DNA of 64,000 nucleotides from Pseudomonadota bacterium (lineage in GTDB: Bacteria; Myxococcota_A; UBA796; SXON01): assembly GCA_030685065.1 (NCBI GenBank), contig JAUXQH010000022.1, forward strand, positions 1 to 64,000, given 5' to 3'. Below, piece by piece: positions 1 to 9,704 of the stretch (position 1 is its first letter; every line of letters starts with the position of its first letter). The position numbers and the translations under genes are program-made. The notes under the pieces are model-generated. The model worked only from the letters and a program-made list of their open reading frames with translations. It was not told the DNA's origin and searched no databases.

Positions 1-2
1 CG

Positions 3-618
3 GGCGCCCCAGTCTCCACCGATTGCGACGACACGAGCGCCGCGATCAGCCCCGCCGACGCCGAGATCACCGCGGACGGGATCGACCAGGACTGTGACAC
101 CGTCGACTCCTGCTACACGGACGCCGATGGAGACAACTACGGCACATCCGTGGTCGTGGATGGTTCCACGCTCAACTGTACGACGGGCACCGGCGCCCCG
201 GTCTCCACCGACTGCGACGACACGAGCGCCGCGATCAGCCCCGCCGACGCCGAGATCACCGCGGACGGGATCGACCAGGACTGCGACACCGTCGATTCCT
301 GCTACACGGACGCCGATGGTGACAACTACGGCACCACCGTCGTGGTCGACGGATCCTCGCTCAGCTGCACGACGGGCACCGGCGCCCCGGTGTCCACGGA
401 TTGCGACGACGCATCGAGCACCGACTACCCCGGCGCCACCGAGACCGTGGCAAACAGCGACGACGAAGACTGCGACGGCGTCGACTCCTGCTACACGGAC
501 GCCGATGGGGACAACCACGGCACCACCGTCGTGGTGGATGGCTCGACGCTCAACTGCACGACGGGCACCGGCGCCCCGGCCTCCACCGATTGCGACGACT
601 CGGACGCCGACACCTTTC
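3..618 (+). repeat. 189-bp in-frame tandem repeat (about 3.2 copies)
   Basis: Units begin at 3, 192, 381 and 570, an exact 189-bp period of 63 codons. The first two units are almost identical and the third diverges in its last third (aspartate/threonine-rich part). The repeat lies in the metal-binding part of the first gene and probably continues upstream of the window. Confidence 0.9.
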
Positions 619-2156
619 CCGGCTCGGCGGCCCTGGAGCTGATCACCTCCTGCACCAACGACGACGACAATGACGGCTACGGCGACCAGACCGTGAGCGC
701 GCTCTACGTCGAGGGCACGGATTGCAACGACGCTTCCAGCTCCATTTCGCCGGACGACACGGAGGTGTGTGACAACTTCATCGACGATGATTGCGACGGT
801 GGGGCGGGCGGGTGCGCGCTTTCCGGAGGCAACCTCGGTGGCGCGGACGTCAAGTTCACGGGGGAGACAGGCTCCGAGTACGCGTTCTCCTGGGTGTCAG
901 GGGCCGGAGACATCGACGATGACGGCTACGACGATGTGATCGTCGGCGCGTCCGGCAATGACGAGGGCGGCGTGGACGCGGGCGCCGCCTACCTCTTGCT
1001 GGGCGGGGCGACGCCTGCTTCCCGCAGCCTCGCGCTGGCAGACGCCCAGTACACCGGTGAGGCGGCGGGCGACTCCGCGGGTGCGTCGGCGTCAGGGGCG
1101 GGGGATTTCAACGGGGACGGCTACGATGACCTGATCATCAATGCCAAGAGCAACGATGACGGCCCCGGGGTCGACGCGGGTGCGTCCTACCTCGTGCTCG
1201 GCCGCGCTACGCCCACATCGGGGGGCCTCTCGGCCGCGACCGCCCAGTACACCGGAGAGGCCGCGAGCGATGCTGCCGGCGAGTCGGGTGCGGGGGCCGG
1301 AGACTTCAACGCTGATGGGTACGACGACTTGATCATCGGGGCGGCCGCCAACGATGACGGCGGGTTGAGCGCGGGCGCCGCCTACCTCGTGCTCGGCAGA
1401 GCCACGCCTGCCTCCTGGGGACTCTCTTCCGCGAACGCCCAATACACCGGAGAATCGGCCGGAGATCAAGCGGGCACCGCGGTGTCGGGCGCAGGAGACG
1501 TCGACGCGGACGGGTACGACGACCTGATCGTGGGGGCGAACGCCAACGATGACGGCGGAGCGAACGCGGGCGCGGCCTACCTCGTGCTCGGGGGAACCAC
1601 GCCGGCCTCCCTGGTCCTCGCATCCGCCGACGCCCAATACGCCGGGGAGGCCGCGGGCGACTTTGCGGGCGGGTCGGTGTCGGGGGCTGGAGACTTCAAC
1701 GCGGACGGCTACGACGACCTGCTCGTCGGCGCGGACCAGAACGATGAGGGCGGCACCCGAGCGGGTGCGGCCTACCTCGTGCTCGGCGGGGCCACGCCGG
1801 CTTCGCGGAGCCTCTCCTCCGCAAACGCCCAATACACAGGGGTCGGGGGAGACGACAACGCAGGCACTTCCGTCTCGGGCGTCGGCGATGTCGATGGGGA
1901 CAGCTACGACGACCTGATCATCGGTGCCGACGGCACCTGCGCGGTCTACCTGGTGCTCGGAGGAAGCGTGGTCTCGTCGCTCTCCCTCTCCTCGGCGGAC
2001 CTCACCTACACCGGGGAGAGCACGGCCGACCTCGCGGGCTCCTCGGTGTCCGGTGCCGGCGACTTCGACGACGACGGCTTCTCCGACTTCCTGATCGGCG
2101 ACTGGCAGAACGGCACCACCGGCGCGGCCTACCTCATCCTCGGCGGAGGCCTCTGA
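3..2156 (+). CDS. MopE-like metal-binding / FG-GAP propeller protein (5' truncated)
   Basis: The reading frame is open from the window edge, so the N-terminus and any signal peptide lie outside; 717 residues are visible. The first ~200 residues are near-identical 63-residue repeats containing Y-T-D-A-D-G-D and S-T-D-C-D-D, the pattern of MopE-type putative metal-binding repeats, followed by a more divergent Cys/Asp-rich unit. From about nucleotide 830 to the end there are seven FG-GAP repeats with cores such as G-A-G-D-F-N-A-D-G-Y-D-D, each spaced about 195 bp. Seven such blades usually make an integrin-alpha-like beta-propeller with Ca2+-binding loops; the sixth core reads D-G-D-S-Y and lacks one Gly. 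By analogy it is a secreted or surface-attached calcium-dependent protein. Paired Cys in each N-terminal repeat suggest disulphides and thus an extracytoplasmic location. Function is unknown. Confidence 0.9.
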   Translation, partial: GAPVSTDCDDTSAAISPADAEITADGIDQDCDTVDSCYTDADGDNYGTSVVVDGSTLNCTTGTGAPVSTDCDDTSAAISPADAEITADGIDQDCDTVDSCYTDADGDNYGTTVVVDGSSLSCTTGTGAPVSTDCDDASSTDYPGATETVANSDDEDCDGVDSCYTDADGDNHGTTVVVDGSTLNCTTGTGAPASTDCDDSDADTFPGSAALELITSCTNDDDNDGYGDQTVSALYVEGTDCNDASSSISPDDTEVCDNFIDDDCDGGAGGCALSGGNLGGADVKFTGETGSEYAFSWVSGAGDIDDDGYDDVIVGASGNDEGGVDAGAAYLLLGGATPASRSLALADAQYTGEAAGDSAGASASGAGDFNGDGYDDLIINAKSNDDGPGVDAGASYLVLGRATPTSGGLSAATAQYTGEAASDAAGESGAGAGDFNADGYDDLIIGAAANDDGGLSAGAAYLVLGRATPASWGLSSANAQYTGESAGDQAGTAVSGAGDVDADGYDDLIVGANANDDGGANAGAAYLVLGGTTPASLVLASADAQYAGEAAGDFAGGSVSGAGDFNADGYDDLLVGADQNDEGGTRAGAAYLVLGGATPASRSLSSANAQYTGVGGDDNAGTSVSGVGDVDGDSYDDLIIGADGTCAVYLVLGGSVVSSLSLSSADLTYTGESTADLAGSSVSGAGDFDDDGFSDFLIGDWQNGTTGAAYLILGGGL

Positions 2157-2224
2157 CCCCCGCTCGCCGCTGCGAAGCGCCGCCCGATGTGCGATAGTGC
2201 CGTCCCTCGCCCCCGGATGAAGCC

Positions 2225-3193
<969 letters not shown>

Positions 3194-3207
3194 TCATCGG
3201 CCCGTAG

Positions 3208-4812
3208 TCAGGGGCCGTACACGCCCCCCGTGGCGCCGCCCGGCAGGGTGAAGACCTCCGATCGGGGGCGCGGCTGGGCAGCCAACCACGCCTCGGTGGA
3301 GGGGTCCCGGCCGGGGCGCACGGTCGCGTAGACCCATCGCACGTCGACGGAGGGCCATCCCTCGGGGGGCGGCGTCGTGTCGCCCGGGCGGAAGATCCGC
3401 AGGTCGAGCAGGAGCCCACGCTGGCGGGCGCGCATCAGGTAGATCCCCGGCTCGGGCAGCCGCGGATCGTTCGGCAGCACCAGCGCGACCCGCGCGTCGC
3501 TTCCGGGGAGTGTGGCGCTGGCGGGGCCCTCGAGCACCGCGTCCACGTGCCACGCGTCCAGATCGAGGTGGGTGGGGAGGTAGGAGCGCGTGCGCGGCCA
3601 GGACATCGCGGCGGCCGTCGCGAGGCCGTGGTCGAAGCGCGGCTCCGCCCCGGCCGGCGCGCCGGGCCAGAACGTCGCGAGGGTCGCGATCAGCTGGATG
3701 ACGAACACGCCGCCGAAGACCTCCTGGCCCCATCGCAAGCGGCCGATCGGCAGGGCGAGGGCGGCCAGCGCGGCGAGCGCGGGCAAGGCGTAGCGGTCCT
3801 GGGACTGCTCGAGGCACGAGAGCACGCCCACCCCGCCGAGGGCGGCGAGGAGCGCCAGCCCGGCGCCGGTGCGCCCGCCCGCGTCGGCGGCGGGACGGGC
3901 GAGCGCGGGCACGCTCCCCGCGATGCCGACCGCGAGGAGCGCGGCGAGCCCCGGCCACCCCAGCGCGTCCTTCAACGCGAGGGGGTAGAGCGCCAACGAG
4001 CCGAGGCTGAACCGCGCGGCGCCCACCCGCGTGGTGTCGACCGCCGCCAGTGCGCCGGCCCCGACCGACCGCTGCAGGTACCAGGAGAGCTCCGAGCCGT
4101 TCACGACGATCCACGGCACGAAGACGAACCCGAAGGCCAGGATGGCCACGCCGAGGACACGGAGCCTTCGCGCGCGATCCGGGCCCCGGGCGATGCGGAT
4201 AGCCTCCCAGAGGCACGGCAGCCAGAGGTACATCCCGAAGGTGTACTTGGTGAGGAACCCCGCCCCCATCCACAGCCCGAACCGGATGGCGGCGCTCCGG
4301 TCCCGGAGCCCGTCGGACAGGTGGAGCCACGACAGCGCCTGGAGCATGGCGGCGGCCGTGAGCAGGTCCCAGCCGTATTGCTCGGTGTAGAGCCACACCA
4401 TCGGGCTCGCCGCGAGCACCAGCGCGGGGCCCCACGGCGTGCCGCCGTTGCCGAGGCGGCGAAGCGCATCCCAACACACGCCCAGGGCCACCGCGCCCGG
4501 CAGGAGCATCGCGAGCCAACGATTGCCGACCAGGAGCGTGGCGAGGACGCCGGGGAGGTAGCCGACGGGCGGCTGAGGCGCGACGCGGGTGACGAACGTG
4601 CCGATCGCGCCCCACGGATCGCCGCCGCGCGCCTGGTCCGCGACGGCCATCGTCAGGGCGGCGAGGTGGGGACCATCCCCCGTGGGGACGCGCCCCGCGG
4701 CCGCGAGGATCGCCACGAGCCCCGCCAGCGCGAGCACCACGGCGCCGTCGGCCAGGCGGGGCCCGCCGAGCAGCCCGGGCCGGCGGCGTGGAACGGTCGG
4801 GTCGGGAGGCAC
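3208..4812 (-). CDS. Polytopic membrane glycosyltransferase, GT-C like
   Basis: 534 residues from the GTG at 4812. The frame stays open further upstream, but an earlier start would run into the divergent gene beginning at 4886 and would add a hydrophilic, low-quality stretch, so 4812 is preferred. Around ten hydrophobic segments are followed by a C-terminal soluble domain of ~170 residues. The first extracytoplasmic loop carries an acidic T-G-D-G-P-H motif, as expected for GT-C polyprenyl-phosphate-sugar-dependent transferases (GT39/GT83-like). Such enzymes transfer sugars on the periplasmic side of the membrane. Donor and acceptor cannot be assigned. It diverges from an SGNH hydrolase, which could modify the same glycan by acyl addition or removal. 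Confidence 0.7.
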   Translation of the reverse strand: MPPDPTVPRRRPGLLGGPRLADGAVVLALAGLVAILAAAGRVPTGDGPHLAALTMAVADQARGGDPWGAIGTFVTRVAPQPPVGYLPGVLATLLVGNRWLAMLLPGAVALGVCWDALRRLGNGGTPWGPALVLAASPMVWLYTEQYGWDLLTAAAMLQALSWLHLSDGLRDRSAAIRFGLWMGAGFLTKYTFGMYLWLPCLWEAIRIARGPDRARRLRVLGVAILAFGFVFVPWIVVNGSELSWYLQRSVGAGALAAVDTTRVGAARFSLGSLALYPLALKDALGWPGLAALLAVGIAGSVPALARPAADAGGRTGAGLALLAALGGVGVLSCLEQSQDRYALPALAALAALALPIGRLRWGQEVFGGVFVIQLIATLATFWPGAPAGAEPRFDHGLATAAAMSWPRTRSYLPTHLDLDAWHVDAVLEGPASATLPGSDARVALVLPNDPRLPEPGIYLMRARQRGLLLDLRIFRPGDTTPPPEGWPSVDVRWVYATVRPGRDPSTEAWLAAQPRPRSEVFTLPGGATGGVYGP

Positions 4813-4885
4813 CCGCAGACGTAGCCCGCCGGCATCCCGGTCTCCAGGGCCCGCCCCTGGGGCCCTGTCGGTTAGCCTGGGAGCC

Positions 4886-6010
4886 GTGCATGCCGCCCCG
4901 CCCTTCGCAGTCGAGCGCCTCCGGAAGGCGGCGTGGTCCGCGCTGACGCTGACCATGTTCCTGGCGTTCGTGGAGATCCTCTGCCGTCGCGTGGGCGCGC
5001 CCGACGAGCAGAAGTACATCCAGATGGACTTCGACGGCGACCTGATGTGGGGGTTGGGGAACGGGCCCGGGGAGCGGCCCGAATACCCGGTCAACTCGCT
5101 CGGCCTCCGCGGGGACGAGCTGGCCTCCGTGGGCACCCCGGGTGGCGGAAAATCCGCCCGGATCCTCACCCTCGGGGACTCGTCGATCTACGGGCACGGC
5201 GTCGCCACCGCGGAGGTGTTTGGCGCGGTGGTCGCCGCCCGCGTCAGCGCTGCTCGCGGCGCTGGGGGCCAGGATGCCGGCGGGGTGGAGGCCGTCAATG
5301 GCGGCGTGCCCGGGTACTCCACCTTCCAGTCGCTCGGGCTCCTCGCGCGGCTCGCCCCGATCGTCCATCCCGACGTCGTCATCGTCGGAAACCTGTGGAG
5401 CGACGCGTGCCGCGCCGCGATCACCGACCGTGCCTGGGCCGCCGAGCTCGCCGGGGCCTACGGCCCGTGGCAGCCCATCGTCGCGCCGCTCGCGCTGCTC
5501 ACGGACCACTCGGCGCTCGCCCGCCGCCTCCGCAAGACCGTGCACGACCGCGTCTCGCCCGGCAAGGGAAAGGCCAACGAGATCGGCTGGTCCCACCTCT
5601 TCGTGCCCGAGCCGGGCCAGGCCCCGCCCGCCAAGGGAGGCATGGAGGCGCTCTCCCTCTCCCGCGTCCCCCTCGACGAATACGTCGCGAACCTGCACGC
5701 CCTCGCCGCCTCCACGCGGGCCGCCGGGGGGCTGCCCGCCTTTCTCCTGCTCCCCCACCCCATCGACGCGGAGCAGGGCGTCGGCCCCGTCGAGCGGTCC
5801 TACCGGGACGCGCTCCGCTCCGTCGCCGCGGCCGAACACGCGCCGCTCATCGACGGCGCGGCGTGGTTCGCGGCGCACCCGACGGACGCGCCGCGCTTCT
5901 CCGACGACATCCACCCCAACACCCTCGGGCACGCGGAGCTCGCCACCGCCGTGCTCGAGGCGTTCGCGGCGGACGATGCGATCGCGGCGCGGCTGGGGAT
6001 CGGGCGGTGA
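4886..6010 (+). CDS. Membrane-anchored SGNH/GDSL hydrolase-like protein
   Basis: 374 residues from the GTG at 4886, which leaves 73 bp to the divergent glycosyltransferase. An N-terminal hydrophobic segment (residues ~15-33) would anchor the protein. The catalytic blocks of the SGNH family are visible: G97-D98-S99, an N-containing block in V-G-N-L-W-S-D, and D340-x-x-H343 near the C-terminus. Family members are esterases or acyltransferases acting on polysaccharides or lipids. Proximity to a GT-C enzyme suggests modification of an exported glycan, which is inference. The last bases precede the convergent cytochrome/monooxygenase-like gene by only 23 bp. Confidence 0.8.
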   Translation: MHAAPPFAVERLRKAAWSALTLTMFLAFVEILCRRVGAPDEQKYIQMDFDGDLMWGLGNGPGERPEYPVNSLGLRGDELASVGTPGGGKSARILTLGDSSIYGHGVATAEVFGAVVAARVSAARGAGGQDAGGVEAVNGGVPGYSTFQSLGLLARLAPIVHPDVVIVGNLWSDACRAAITDRAWAAELAGAYGPWQPIVAPLALLTDHSALARRLRKTVHDRVSPGKGKANEIGWSHLFVPEPGQAPPAKGGMEALSLSRVPLDEYVANLHALAASTRAAGGLPAFLLLPHPIDAEQGVGPVERSYRDALRSVAAAEHAPLIDGAAWFAAHPTDAPRFSDDIHPNTLGHAELATAVLEAFAADDAIAARLGIGR

Positions 6011-6033
6011 CGAGGCCCCCCCCGGCGCCTACG

Positions 6034-7374
6034 TCAGAGCACGATCCCGAACACGCCGAGGCACATCTCGTCGAGCGTCTCCTCGCCGAGGTACACGTCC
6101 GCCGGCTCGGAGAGCCCGGCATCGTCGAGGGCCTGGCGCACGCCCGCGTTGTCGAGCGTGTTGTCGTACGTGCAGCGCAGCCGCAGCGTGTCTCCCCCGC
6201 GGATGACCGGCACCTGGTCGAGCGGCGCGTCGTACGAGTAGGCGCGTTGCCAGTTGAAGTCCCAACGGGGGGTCTGCACGAGGCACTCGGTGGCGGGCTC
6301 GTCGCCCACGGGCACGGCGTGGTCGACCTGGATCAGCATGTCGGTGCCGACGTAGTGCATGTGGGTGCCGGCCATGAAGATCGAGTACGGGCCATCCCCC
6401 TCGGGGATGACGTAGCGGATGGACTCCACGTGGTCCGCCGCGCCGGCGGGGATCCGGAACTCGGCGCGCGCGCCCCGATCGTTCATGCCGGTGTCGAGGC
6501 CATCCGCGGCGCTCGACGCGTTGCCGAGCAGGGCCAGCACGGCCTCCCGCGCGGGGGCCTCCGCCGTGTAGCGGAGCTGGACGGCGGTGGTGTCGGCGTC
6601 CGAGACCTGGCCGATGGGATGGTAGTGGATCTGCATCACGAGCAGGGAGTTGGCCGAGAGCGCCATGCCGGTGCCGGGGGGCGACTCGAAGGGGAAGGCG
6701 CCGGGCGCCCACGCGCCGAGCAGCGCGCCGCCGGAGGAGAGGCCGCTCCCGCCGAAGCAGTCGTACGTGCCGTCCGCCCCGACGAGCGCGGCGGACTCCC
6801 GCTCGGGGTCGGCGAAGACGAGCACGTGGTGCACCACCTGGGGGTTCCCGGGCACCACCTGGAGGCCGGTGATCCACACGTCCTCGGCGATCTCCGGGTC
6901 GACCGAGAAGCACCGGAACTGGTCGGCCTCGCCGGCGGCCACGTAGGGGAGCAGGGGCGCCACCTGCACGTCCGCGTCGACCAGATCGAGCACCGGGGCG
7001 GCGGGCAGCTCGGCGGCGGCGGCCGAATCCCCTTCGGGGGCCCCGGCGTCCGCCCAGGCGCGCAGCAGCTCCTTCTCCGCGTCCGAGAGCCGGATGTCGT
7101 CCGCGAAGCCGAAGCGGGGCTGGCACTCGTCGGTGGACTCGGCCCCCCACGGCGGCATCGTCCCGGCCTCGACCGCCGCGGCGAGGCTCGCGGCGAGGGG
7201 CGCGGCGGCGTCGTACCCGTCGAGCTCGAAGGGCGCGACGCCCCCGGCGACGTGGCAGGACGTGCAGTGCTCCTGCACGATGGGCGCGATGTCGGCGTGC
7301 CACGTGGGCGCGTCGACCACGGGTGTCGGCTTCTCCTCGGTGACACAGGCGGAGAGCAGCGCGAAGAGCAACAT
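6034..7374 (-). CDS. Cytochrome c / copper type II monooxygenase-fold lipoprotein
   Basis: 446 residues from the ATG at 7374, chosen because the next residues form a lipoprotein signal (L-L-S-A-C10). A mono-heme c-type domain follows: C37-x-x-C40-H41 and a downstream M-P-P-W as likely axial Met. The rest matches the PHM/DBH copper type II, ascorbate-dependent monooxygenase fold: V-V-H-H-V-L (CuH-type His pair), Q-I-H-Y-H (CuM-type HxH) and H-M-H-Y followed by a Met. If both copper sites are loaded, the heme would be a built-in electron donor for hydroxylation at the periplasmic or outer membrane face. The substrate is unknown. Fusions of this type occur in myxobacterial genomes (general knowledge), but few have been studied. 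Confidence 0.82.
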   Translation of the reverse strand: MLLFALLSACVTEEKPTPVVDAPTWHADIAPIVQEHCTSCHVAGGVAPFELDGYDAAAPLAASLAAAVEAGTMPPWGAESTDECQPRFGFADDIRLSDAEKELLRAWADAGAPEGDSAAAAELPAAPVLDLVDADVQVAPLLPYVAAGEADQFRCFSVDPEIAEDVWITGLQVVPGNPQVVHHVLVFADPERESAALVGADGTYDCFGGSGLSSGGALLGAWAPGAFPFESPPGTGMALSANSLLVMQIHYHPIGQVSDADTTAVQLRYTAEAPAREAVLALLGNASSAADGLDTGMNDRGARAEFRIPAGAADHVESIRYVIPEGDGPYSIFMAGTHMHYVGTDMLIQVDHAVPVGDEPATECLVQTPRWDFNWQRAYSYDAPLDQVPVIRGGDTLRLRCTYDNTLDNAGVRQALDDAGLSEPADVYLGEETLDEMCLGVFGIVL

Positions 7375-7478
7375 CCGACACCTCTGGAAAAGGAACCGCG
7401 ACGAGGCGGGCCCCGAAGCAAAAACCGGCGACGGCCTCCTCTTAGCGCACCTCGAGCGGGTGCGGCAGGGCTCGGCCC

Positions 7479-8264
7479 CTACCACGTCACCGGGTTGGTC
7501 GTCGCCCCGTAGAAGGACACCGTGCTCGAGGCGACCAGCACGCCCTGGCCCGTCGGGCCGTCAATCGAGTACACACCGCCGGAGGAGCTGAAGCCGTACA
7601 GCGTTCCCTCGGCGTACGCGACGCCCCACAGGCCGCTCACCCCGACGCTGCCGCGCTCCTCGAGGGTCCCCGTGCTCGGGTCGACCACCACCCACGCGTC
7701 CCCCTCGGCGCCGAGCACGCTCCAATGCAAGGTGCCGTCCGGCACGGCGACCACGTCCCCCGAGGTCGAGAGCGGCCCCGCCGCCACGATCACCTCGGAC
7801 GCGCCGGACTCCAGGTCCCACGCGGTGAGGGCCGCGCCCGCGACCAGGAGGCGGCCATCCGGCAGGACGGTCAGCCCGGTGCCGGTCTCGCTCACGGTGC
7901 GCTCGAACGTCGTCTCCCCCGTCGCGGCGTCCACCCGGTAGATCGACGTGCCCGACGAGGCGAACATCTGCCCCTCCCCGTCGATCGCGATGTCGGCCGC
8001 GTAGGAGAGCGGCGCACCCGTGGCCGCGTCGAGGAAGGCGCCGACCGGCGTGGCCGCCGCTGTCGCCGGATCCCACGTGTAGAGCATGGTGGCGTCGTGC
8101 ACGTAGAGCGGCGCTGTCGCCGGGGCGGGCTCGTTCGTATCGTCTCCCAGGTGCTCCGTTCCGGAGTCGGACGTGTCCGTGCCGTCGCCCAACTTGACTT
8201 GCGCGGACTCGCACCCCGAGAGCAGGGAGGACAGGAGCGAAAGCAAGGGGAACCACGTGCGCAT
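7479..8264 (-). CDS. Lipoprotein with beta-propeller-like repeats
   Basis: 261 residues from the ATG at 8264; an alternative upstream Met would precede the signal peptide. L-L-S-G-C18 is a lipobox. A short acidic Ser/Thr linker follows, then repeated blocks with D-x-x-T-G-x-x motifs (for example V-D-A-A-T-G, V-D-P-S-T-G) and W/Y-D strands, typical of PQQ-like or YVTN-type propellers. It has no catalytic motif and probably binds a ligand or partner. It lies upstream of, and in the same direction as, the cytochrome/monooxygenase gene with a 104-bp gap, so the two may be co-expressed. Confidence 0.75.
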   Translation of the reverse strand: MRTWFPLLSLLSSLLSGCESAQVKLGDGTDTSDSGTEHLGDDTNEPAPATAPLYVHDATMLYTWDPATAAATPVGAFLDAATGAPLSYAADIAIDGEGQMFASSGTSIYRVDAATGETTFERTVSETGTGLTVLPDGRLLVAGAALTAWDLESGASEVIVAAGPLSTSGDVVAVPDGTLHWSVLGAEGDAWVVVDPSTGTLEERGSVGVSGLWGVAYAEGTLYGFSSSGGVYSIDGPTGQGVLVASSTVSFYGATTNPVTW

Positions 8265-8305
8265 AGAGCCTCTGGGCCCCCGAGCATGACACACGCGGCG
8301 CCGGC

Positions 8306-8470
8306 CTACTCAGCCGGCGCGAGCGTCCGGGCGAGCCCCACCGGGTCGCCGCGCAGCCCGGAGAGCGCGCCGCACTCGAGGCACACCCGGCAATAGACCT
8401 GCCCACCCACGCTGAAGATCTTCTTGAGCCCGGTGGTTTTGGATTCGCGCGGCGAATAGCCGCGGGGAGC
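8306..8470 (-). pseudogene. Possible truncated zinc-ribbon gene tail
   Basis: The minus strand carries an open stretch ending at a stop at 8306. Its last ~45 residues look like real protein, with C-R-V-C-L-E-C-G (CxxCxxCG, half a zinc ribbon). The frame continues upstream only as an out-of-frame shadow of vapC, and no plausible start codon lies in the 8306-8470 part. The simplest reading is the 3' remnant of a gene whose 5' part was replaced by the vapBC module. A short protein with a non-standard start is not excluded. Confidence 0.4.
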
Positions 8471-8471
8471 C

Positions 8472-8879
8472 CTACGACGCGCTCTCCCCGACGATGACGA
8501 GGCGGACGTCCGTTCGGCAGAAGTCGTTCCCCTTGCACAGCAGCGGCTCGCCCTGGGCCCGGGCGAGGGCATAGGAGAAGCAGTCGCCGTAGTTCAGACC
8601 CGCCGGATGGCGCCCCTTGCCGTACGCACGCCAGGCGCGTCGCGCGATTTCGGCCTGGTCCCGTGTCACGTCCACCACGTCGACGCGGGCCGCGTACAGA
8701 AACAGATCGAGCTCACGACCTCCCGCGTCTCCGAATCGGCTCTCCAGGACGATCCCGAGCTCGAGCAAGATCGCGGCGCTCACGAGCCGAACCGGATCCG
8801 CCTGAATCGCGAGGGCGTATCGTGAAGCCTCGGGCTCGTTCGCGAGGATGGCGACGATGGCCGACGTATCGATCACCAT
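8472..8879 (-). CDS. vapC: PIN-domain ribonuclease toxin VapC
   Basis: 135 residues. The start ATG at 8879 overlaps the vapB stop by 7 bases and has a GGAGG just upstream. PIN-domain acidic residues are all present: D4 (M-V-I-D-T-S-A), E40 (L-L-E-L), D99 (N-Y-G-D-C) and D119 (G-N-D-F). The protein is therefore expected to be an active Mg2+-dependent ribonuclease neutralised by the VapB encoded before it. In known VapBC pairs the complex represses its own promoter. The module sits between fragments of other genes, consistent with horizontal acquisition. Confidence 0.92.
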   Translation of the reverse strand: MVIDTSAIVAILANEPEASRYALAIQADPVRLVSAAILLELGIVLESRFGDAGGRELDLFLYAARVDVVDVTRDQAEIARRAWRAYGKGRHPAGLNYGDCFSYALARAQGEPLLCKGNDFCRTDVRLVIVGESAS

Positions 8880-9130
8880 CCTCCGGGAAGCCCTGCGTCG
8901 TCGTAGCCGATGACCGCCTCGGGGCTGCGGGAGTCGAGGACGGGGAGCGCGGCGCACCGGCGACCGATGGCAAGGAGCTCCTCAGCCAACGCAGGGCCGG
9001 CCGCGCCCGGCGTGCGCCTGAGCTGCTCGCGCAGGGCCATCACCACCGCATCCGTGAGGGATTGCCCGGTACGGGCGGCGAGCTCCCGCGCGAGGCGGTC
9101 GGCCTCGGGGTGCTTGATGGAGAGGGGCAT
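8873..9130 (-). CDS. vapB: VapB antitoxin, Rv0623/PSK type
   Basis: 85 residues. The N-terminal [14 protein letters not shown] and T-G-Q-S-L-T-D-A-V segments match the ribbon-helix-helix-like DNA-binding region of Rv0623-type (PF07704) VapB antitoxins; the C-terminal half would wrap VapC. Antitoxin precedes toxin with a 7-base overlap, the usual order for translational coupling. Upstream lie two identical 8-bp repeats that could be the autoregulatory operator. Confidence 0.88.
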   Translation of the reverse strand: MPLSIKHPEADRLARELAARTGQSLTDAVVMALREQLRRTPGAAGPALAEELLAIGRRCAALPVLDSRSPEAVIGYDDAGLPGGW

Positions 9131-9136
9131 GTGGCT

Positions 9137-9163
9137 TTCTATACTCCAGGGGAGATTCTATAC
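9137..9163 (-). promoter_or_regulatory. Candidate vapBC promoter/operator with 8-bp direct repeats
   Basis: TTCTATAC occurs at 9137-9144 and again at 9156-9163 (plus strand), 19 bp apart, in a rare A/T-rich patch. Read toward vapB the repeats are GTATAGAA; the distal one continues as TATAGAAT and could serve as a -10 element. Near two-turn spacing directly upstream of an antitoxin gene suggests binding of VapB or the VapBC complex. No experiment supports this. Confidence 0.5.
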
Positions 9164-9164
9164 A

Positions 9165-9256
9165 CGCCTACACCGCCTCCCGCGGCACCACCCACCCCTC
9201 CGCCCCGGGAACCGTCGTGAGCACATACGCCTCGGTCAGCCCGATCTCCGCGATGG
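9165..9256 (-). pseudogene. Duplicated 3' end of the membrane-protein gene at 11466-12260
   Basis: These 92 bp match 11463-11554 with three mismatches (about 97%). On the minus strand they encode the last ~30 residues (I-A-E-I-G-L-T-E-A-Y-V-L-T-T ...) and stop codon of the membrane protein, without any of the rest. The fragment abuts the vapBC promoter region. It is either the remnant of a second gene copy or a duplication made during arrival of the module. Confidence 0.85.
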
Positions 9257-9299
9257 GGCGGGGGGGCACGCGCCTCGGGCGAGAGGTAGGAGGGCGGGC

Positions 9300-9704
9300 A
9301 TGTTGCTCTACCGGAACCGCGTGCGGCCGACGCTCCCCGCGGGCGCAGCCTCTCGGGGGGCCGCGATCCTCCTCACCCTGGGGAGCGCCAGCTGCTGCTA
9401 CGGGAGCTACGCCGCCGCCCGAGCGGACTACGCCGCGGCGGTCTGCGCGTGGGACGCCACGTGCCGGTTCGCGGAGCCCACCGACGGGTACGTCGCGGCG
9501 TGTGTCGAGGGCACCGCGGCCTTGCCGCTTCCAGACGGGTGGTGCTTCGACGACTGCGCGGTGGTGGACTGCATCGCCGCGCTCCGTGAACGCACGGACG
9601 CATGCGCCGAGACCGGCGGCGGGGACGCCGACGCGGTCGAATGGCCAGCCGCCTGCGAGGGGCTCTCCGCCCCGTGCGCGGACGGCGGGGCCGCCGCGCG
9701 ATGA
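9300..9704 (+). CDS. Small Cys-rich secreted protein, paralogue 1
   Basis: 134 residues from the ATG at 9300. An N-terminal hydrophobic stretch with L-G-S-A-S-C-C may be a signal peptide or a weak lipobox. The mature part has about ten Cys in a regular arrangement, including D-G-Y-V-A-A-C, C-F-D-D-C-A-V-V-D-C and a final A-C-E-G-L pair. The same arrangement recurs in the next gene, which overlaps by ATGA. No known family was recognised; disulphide-rich export is inferred. Confidence 0.7.
   Translation: MLLYRNRVRPTLPAGAASRGAAILLTLGSASCCYGSYAAARADYAAAVCAWDATCRFAEPTDGYVAACVEGTAALPLPDGWCFDDCAVVDCIAALRERTDACAETGGGDADAVEWPAACEGLSAPCADGGAAAR

Noticed and set aside
3208..5169. Longer form of the first GT-C-like gene starting at 5169
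   Set aside because: It would overlap the divergent SGNH hydrolase by almost 300 bp and add a low-complexity hydrophilic region.
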